From Streptomyces sp. NRRL B-3428 (lineage in GTDB: Bacteria; Actinomycetota; Actinomycetes; Streptomycetales; Streptomycetaceae), in contig JOGW01000008.1 in the NCBI GenBank assembly GCA_000721375.1, positions 1-64,000 on the forward strand: DNA of 64,000 nucleotides. The letters are read 5' to 3'. The notes below the pieces were generated by a model that saw only the letters and a program-made list of their open reading frames with translations, was not told where the DNA came from and ran no database searches. Positions 60,017 through 64,000 of the stretch are shown here, one piece after another. Numbering within the stretch: position 1 is the stretch's first letter; every line of letters begins with the position of its first letter. The position numbers and the translations under genes are program-made.

Positions 60017-60371
60017 CGAGCACTGCCTCCAATAGCGACCGGTCGGTGGGGTTCTGCGTGCGGAACGACGGGGCCTTCGCGGTGAGCGCCCCGCAGTCGA
60101 CGAGATCCGAGAGCACCACTTTGGTGACCACCGCGGGGAGCCGTAGGTGCGCGGCCACCTCGGCCACCGAGGTGGGGCGGCACCCGATCAGACCGAGCGC
60201 GTCGGTGTGTTCGGGTCCCATCTGACCGGCCGGCAGGGCGCCGGTGGTCATCACCATCGAGAGCAGATCCAGGGCAGCGGTCGGCCGGGTGCGCCCATTG
60301 CTCACCGTGTAAGGGCGCACCAGTCGGCCGGCCGCGTCGTCCAGCCACGGCCCGTCCTGCGGAGCCGCCAC
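59994..60371 (-). CDS. cvnC: Conservon DUF742 protein (CvnC)
   Basis: A 125-residue DUF742 protein, winged-helix-like: VRPYTVSNGRTRPTAALDLLSMV (about 16-38), DALGLIGCRPTSVAEVAAHLRLPAVVTKVVLSDLVDCGAL (about 58-97). These small proteins sit between the roadblock protein and the GTPase in conservons and may link them to transcription or stabilise the complex. GTG 60371 starts three bases after the cvnB stop. The longer frame upstream is the shadow of cvnB. Confidence 0.92.
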   Translation of the reverse strand: MAAPQDGPWLDDAAGRLVRPYTVSNGRTRPTAALDLLSMVMTTGALPAGQMGPEHTDALGLIGCRPTSVAEVAAHLRLPAVVTKVVLSDLVDCGALTAKAPSFRTQNPTDRSLLEAVLDGLRRRL

Positions 60372-60373
60372 GT

Positions 60374-60802
60374 TCAGGGCCTCAGACCTGACTCGGCTGC
60401 TTGTCGCGCTGGGGTCACCAAGTAGGGCCGGACACTCTTGACCAGCATCGCCATCTCGTAACCGAGCACGGCCGCGTCGGCGTCCCGGCCCGCGAGCACC
60501 GCGAGACAGGTGCCGGAGCCCGCGGTGGAGACGAAGAGCAGGGTGGAGTCCAGCTCCACGACCACCTGGCGTACCTCGCCCCCGTCGCCGAAGCGCGCAC
60601 CGGCGCTGCGGCCCAGGGAGTAGAGGCCGGAGGCCAGGGCGGCCATGTGATCGGCACTGTCGGTGTCGAGTCCGTGGACGGATTTGACCAGTCCGTCGGA
60701 GGAGAGGAGCACCGCACTGCGGGTGTGCGGTACACGCTGCACCAGACCGCTCAACAGCCAGTCGAGGTCGGAGACATGGCCGTTCGGCACGTCGCTCGCC
60801 AT
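60374..60802 (-). CDS. cvnB: Conservon roadblock/LC7 protein (CvnB)
   Basis: A 142-residue roadblock/LC7 domain: LDWLLSGLVQRVPHTRSAVLLSSDGLVKSVHGLD (about 12-45), DHMAALASGLYSLGRSAG and FVSTAGSGTCLAVLAGRDAD. It is MglB-like and may act as a GTPase-activating or regulating partner for CvnD. ATG 60802 with AAGGAG upstream is preferred. ATG 60883, which overlaps the cvnA stop (ATGA), is an alternative that would add 27 variable residues. Confidence 0.93.
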   Translation of the reverse strand: MASDVPNGHVSDLDWLLSGLVQRVPHTRSAVLLSSDGLVKSVHGLDTDSADHMAALASGLYSLGRSAGARFGDGGEVRQVVVELDSTLLFVSTAGSGTCLAVLAGRDADAAVLGYEMAMLVKSVRPYLVTPARQAAESGLRP

Positions 60803-60879
60803 GGTGGATCGACTCCTTGGGGTACGAGGGTCCTGCGGCGGGTTCACGGAGGGTGATGCGGGCGTTGCGGGTAATCCGG

Positions 60880-62790
60880 TCATCCGGTCGGGTCACTTCC
60901 CCGGCTGCGGATGCCCTGCTCGTAGTCCTGGGTGCCGTCCCGGGGTATGTCCTGCGCCTCGGCGAGCCCGATGCCGCGTTGGAACGCGGCCATCAGACCG
61001 GGGTCGTGGCCCACCAGCTGTCCGTTGTCCGGGCGGGCGGGGGGCTCTTCGCGCAGCTGCGGTGCGATGTGCTCCTGGGCGCGGCGCTTGGGCAGCTGCG
61101 GCCGGCCCATCGTGCCGCGCACGGCGCCATGCGCCTGCGCCGGTGAGGCGTGGTGCTCGGTCGCGGCGGAGCGGTCCTCGGGACGGATGCCGGGGACTGC
61201 CTCGGCGGGGGTGGCCCGGTCCTCGTGGGCGGCGCGCATGGGGAGCGGTGAACTGCCGTTCAGACGGGTGCCGTTACCGGTCACCGGCAGGCCCGCGCCG
61301 GTGGGCTGGTACGTCGAGTCGTCGCGCTGCGGCTGCTCCGGTACGTGACCGACGGAGGAGGCCGAGGCGGCGTGCGAGGCGAGCGCGGGCGTCTCGGCGG
61401 TCCGCGCCACGGGCTGGGGCACGGGTTGGGGCACGGGCTGGGGGACGGCTTGGGGCACGGGCTGCGGAGTGATGCCGGAGTGCTGCGCGCTGGTGAGCTG
61501 AGGGGGCTGGCCCGCCCCGGCGCTCTGGACCCGCGACTGCTCGGCGCTCTGCGTGGACTGCTGGGGTGCGCCGTCGGAGCCGAGCAGACCCTGCGGCAGC
61601 ACGATGACCGCCTGGATGCCGCCGTAGATGTTGGACTGCAGTCGCACCGCGACCCCGTGCCTGCGGGCGAGCGCCGAGACCACGAAGAGGCCGATACGGC
61701 CGTCGGAGAGCAGGCTCGCGACGTTCACCTGGTCGGGGTCGGACAGCAGGCCGTTCATCTTGTTCTGCTCGGTGACCGGCATGCCGAGGCCCCGGTCCTC
61801 CACCTCGACCGCGAGGCCGGCGGTGACATGGCTGGCGCGCAGCAGCACCTGCGTGTGCGGGGCGGAGAACACCGTTGCGTTCTCGACGAGTTCGGCGAGC
61901 AGGTGGATGACGTCGGCGACGGCGTGGCCGCGCAGTGTGCCGTCGATCGGGGGCACCAGCTTGACCCGCGAGTACTGCTCGACCTCCGCGATCGAGGAGC
62001 GCAGGACCTCGGTCATGGTGACCGGGTTGGACCACTGGCGCCGGGAGATGGCGCCGCCGAGCACCGCGAGGTTCTCCGCGTGGCGTCGGATTCGGGTGGC
62101 GAGGTGGTCCACATGGAAGAGGCCCTTGAGCAGCTCGGGGTCCTCGACCTCGTTCTCCAGCTCGTCCAGGAGCTGGATCTCGCGGTGCACCAGGGACTGC
62201 AGACGCCGGGCGAGGTTGACGAAGACCTCGACCTTCTGTTCGCTGCCCGCGTGGCTGGAGAGCTGTGCGGCCTGCACGACGGAGGCGACGGCCAGTTCGT
62301 GCGCGCGGCCCAACTCCTCACCCAGCTGCTCGAATTCATCCGGGTCGGAACTGGGTCGTGCGGGTGCCTTGCGGGGCGGCGGGCCTTCGCCGCGCCGCAG
62401 TCGCTCCACCAGCTGGCGCAGATCGGCCTGGCTGCGGGCGCTGTTCTTGCGCAGGGAGATCAGCCGCTCCCTGGCGGCCCTGGCCGAACGCTCGGCGGCG
62501 ATGGCCGCCGCGGCGATTCCGGCCAGGGCGACTAAGCCTGCTCCCGCGAGCACGGCCCAGAGCCGCACGTCGGGGTCGGCCCCGGTCGAGCGCAGGGTGA
62601 AAAGAACCGCGGCCGCGCCGCACAGACTCACCGCGACGGCGGGCAGCACCGCGATGCGCAGCAACTGTCGGCGTATGTGCGTATCGGGCATCGCAGGTCG
62701 CGCACTCTGGGCGGCGCGGCTCGGCTGCCTGCCGTGCCGCCCGCCCTCACGGCGATCTGCGCGTGCGGCCGGTTCGCGGAGATTCGACAT
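60880..62790 (-). CDS. cvnA: Conservon sensor histidine-kinase-like protein (CvnA)
   Basis: A 636-residue sensor-like protein. Two membrane helices (about 44-68 and 75-98) flank a very short outside loop. A helical region follows (about 100-270), then a kinase-type ATPase domain (about 295-420, N-box LLAELVENATVFSAPHTQV, G1 VEDRGLGMP, G2 GRIGLFVVSALARRHG). A 200-residue Pro/Gln/Ser/Ala-rich tail follows with tandem PQPVP units. Codon 86 is TTA (62535-62533), so bldA may limit its translation. Conservons are thought to link a membrane sensor to a G-protein-like complex. ATG 62790 has GAGG in front; the frame upstream is not protein-like. Confidence 0.92.
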   Translation of the reverse strand: MSNLREPAARADRREGGRHGRQPSRAAQSARPAMPDTHIRRQLLRIAVLPAVAVSLCGAAAVLFTLRSTGADPDVRLWAVLAGAGLVALAGIAAAAIAAERSARAARERLISLRKNSARSQADLRQLVERLRRGEGPPPRKAPARPSSDPDEFEQLGEELGRAHELAVASVVQAAQLSSHAGSEQKVEVFVNLARRLQSLVHREIQLLDELENEVEDPELLKGLFHVDHLATRIRRHAENLAVLGGAISRRQWSNPVTMTEVLRSSIAEVEQYSRVKLVPPIDGTLRGHAVADVIHLLAELVENATVFSAPHTQVLLRASHVTAGLAVEVEDRGLGMPVTEQNKMNGLLSDPDQVNVASLLSDGRIGLFVVSALARRHGVAVRLQSNIYGGIQAVIVLPQGLLGSDGAPQQSTQSAEQSRVQSAGAGQPPQLTSAQHSGITPQPVPQAVPQPVPQPVPQPVARTAETPALASHAASASSVGHVPEQPQRDDSTYQPTGAGLPVTGNGTRLNGSSPLPMRAAHEDRATPAEAVPGIRPEDRSAATEHHASPAQAHGAVRGTMGRPQLPKRRAQEHIAPQLREEPPARPDNGQLVGHDPGLMAAFQRGIGLAEAQDIPRDGTQDYEQGIRSRGSDPTG

Positions 62791-63129
62791 CAGCGTCCTC
62801 GGGTGACATTCACATGGGGGTTGGCGCTTGGGTCTGGTGCAAATGGTGGAGCGATGGGTCCTGCGGAAATCGGCAGTATGCGGTTGCCGTCCGGCATGCC
62901 GATATGTGCGATGTGGCAGCACCGCACGGCCGGTCCGTCCGGGCACTGGCTGCGTCCGGCGCGTAGATCGGCGAACACACACGGTAGTCGCGAACTCATC
63001 ATGTGCGAGGTGCAGTTGACAAAGTCGAGCGAAGCCCGCCCCCGCTCTGCTATGGGCGTTCGGACTGGTGAACGAAGGTGTACGGGGTCTGTTCGCTCAC
63101 GTATCCGGAACCTCACGCGTCACACCCTC
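62791..63129. other. Intergenic region upstream of the conservon
   Basis: About 340 bases containing the conservon promoter, with no supported gene. A plus-strand TTGACA (near 63016) has no matching gene downstream on that strand. No operator or RNA structure was recognised. Confidence 0.4.
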
Positions 63130-64000
63130 TCATCCTCCGCGGGAAGGCTCCCACACGACCTCGCCGTCACCGTCGTACCGACGTCCGTCGCGGGTGGTGA
63201 CGCCCACGGGACCGCCCGCTCGCAACTGACCGGATCCATCCGCCCGTACGGTCAGAAAGCGGCTGGAGAAGTACGCACCCGAACCCGCCATGAGCCGTCC
63301 GTCAGGGGCCGGTTCGACACCGAGCAGCCGTAGATACGCGAACAGCGGCTGGGCGTGGCTGTGCATATTGGCCACCGGCCAGGACTGCATCGCGACCCCG
63401 AGATCCTGCAACACCCAGGTCTGGCCCGGACGTTCGGCCTCCGGCGGCAGATAGGCATCCGGTCCGGAGAGCGTCCCTTCCCACAGGTCGGGATAGGCCT
63501 CACCATGCGCCGCGAGCGACATCCGCCGCCATTCGTCCCAGGCGAGCCCGGGGTCGACGCGGGCGGCCGCCCAGATCAGCGTGGCGTTGATCGCGTACCA
63601 CGTGCCGCCCATCCCGTCGGTCTTCGGCGGCCAGTGCAGCCGGGCACCGAGTGGTGAGTCCTTGCGCAGCAACTCGTCGATGGTGCACAGAAGTTGTCGT
63701 GACCTGTCCTCGGTGGCGGCCCCGCACAGGATCGCCCAAGGCTGTACTTCGAGCCACAGGTCGTCCTCGCCGACGCGTGCGCCGCCGGGACCGAGCGCGC
63801 GCCGGAACCAGCGCCCGTTCCACTCCCCCGCCACCCGTACGCGCAGTTCCTCGGCGTACGCACGCGCCTCGGTGGCGGTGGCGTCATCACCGAGCCGCTC
63901 CGCGAGCCCCGCGTAGACGGGCAACACCCATGCCGCCATAGCGGAGTTGAGCACGGATTCGCCGCGCTCGATCATCGCCTGCCGGTCGATGCCCGCCTCG
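63130..64000 (-). CDS. Glycoside hydrolase-like (alpha/alpha)6 enzyme, C-terminal part (partial)
   Basis: The window holds the last 290 or so codons; the frame is open to base 64000. The sequence is a helical toroid with VGEDDLWLEVQPWAILCGAA, GGTWYAINATLIWAAARVDPGLAWDEWRRMSL, DLWEGTLSGPDAYLPPE and WPVANMHSHAQPLFAYLRLLG, then a small beta domain at the end (GSGAYFSSRFLTVRADGSGQ). The pattern resembles GH94/GH36-type phosphorylases or hydrolases (cellobiose phosphorylase, NdvB). The catalytic region, which would decide the reaction, may lie partly outside. The 5' end is missing, so start and promoter are unknown. Confidence 0.65.
   Translation of the reverse strand, partial: EAGIDRQAMIERGESVLNSAMAAWVLPVYAGLAERLGDDATATEARAYAEELRVRVAGEWNGRWFRRALGPGGARVGEDDLWLEVQPWAILCGAATEDRSRQLLCTIDELLRKDSPLGARLHWPPKTDGMGGTWYAINATLIWAAARVDPGLAWDEWRRMSLAAHGEAYPDLWEGTLSGPDAYLPPEAERPGQTWVLQDLGVAMQSWPVANMHSHAQPLFAYLRLLGVEPAPDGRLMAGSGAYFSSRFLTVRADGSGQLRAGGPVGVTTRDGRRYDGDGEVVWEPSRGG

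Overview
The window is chromosomal DNA of a Streptomyces-like actinomycete. This rests on the very high GC content, frequent GTG starts, many leaderless genes, a mycothiol-dependent isomerase-family protein, a conservon (sensor, roadblock, DUF742, GTPase), an interspersed element of the kind seen in Streptomyces genomes, and rare TTA codons in only two genes noticed by eye. No phage, transposase, CRISPR array or biosynthetic cluster is visible. The content fits an accessory-rich region of secreted enzymes, sugar and acid catabolism, stress functions and regulators.

Layout. 1-7.4 kb: the 3' end of L-rhamnose isomerase, an ankyrin lipoprotein, a secreted Ntn-hydrolase acylase with a TTA codon, an ABC exporter behind a SoxR box, and a short Rho paralogue with a C-rich leader. 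7.4-12.9 kb: an ABC-2 transporter with its own two-component system, a mycothiol-dependent isomerase-family protein and a crotonase. 12.9-16.4 kb (minus strand): a small membrane protein, a TSUP exporter and a STAND-LuxR regulator. 16.9-25.6 kb (plus strand): an SPFH protein coupled to an NAD-kinase-like protein, phospholipase C, MscS, an acidic protein with a small folded C-terminus, and an EF-G paralogue with a possible leader peptide. 25.6-28.1 kb: a ThDP enzyme coupled to a cyclase-family hydrolase. 28.6-31.1 kb: a Tat-exported subtilase with an autotransporter-like passenger region. 31.3-33.5 kb: tRNA-Pro(GGG), a DUF309 protein, cobF and cobK.

33.5-39.7 kb: a secreted PQQ-type sugar dehydrogenase divergent from a LacI regulator, a second LacI regulator, and a Tat-exported amidohydrolase. 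39.8-44.3 kb: a four-gene acyl-CoA type catabolic operon (SDR, amidohydrolase, acyl-CoA ligase, MaoC) divergent from a MarR repressor, with a clear operator in between, then a second identical tRNA-Pro(GGG). 44.6-50.3 kb: a LysE exporter, a MmcQ/YjbR protein, and a secreted ThuA/sugar-dehydrogenase/PKD/CBM fusion translationally coupled to a Tat-exported sugar-isomerase-like TIM barrel. 50.4-54.7 kb: an NMT1-type ABC importer divergent from an enolase-superfamily enzyme. 54.7-64 kb: an MFS transporter, an ABATE/CGNR regulator, an acyl-CoA dehydrogenase, a five-gene conservon with an added GAF protein, and the 3' part of a glycosidase-like gene.

The most coherent theme is a scattered sugar-oxidation regulon. 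Palindromes built on AAAGCGCTTT (LacI/GalR type) lie in front of both secreted sugar dehydrogenases and between the NMT1 importer and the enolase-family gene. This suggests one LacI repressor, perhaps the one at 35.8 kb, coordinates extracellular sugar oxidation or elimination with uptake and processing of the product. That link is inference from the DNA sites and domain content. Coordinates of short sites were counted by hand and may be off by a base.
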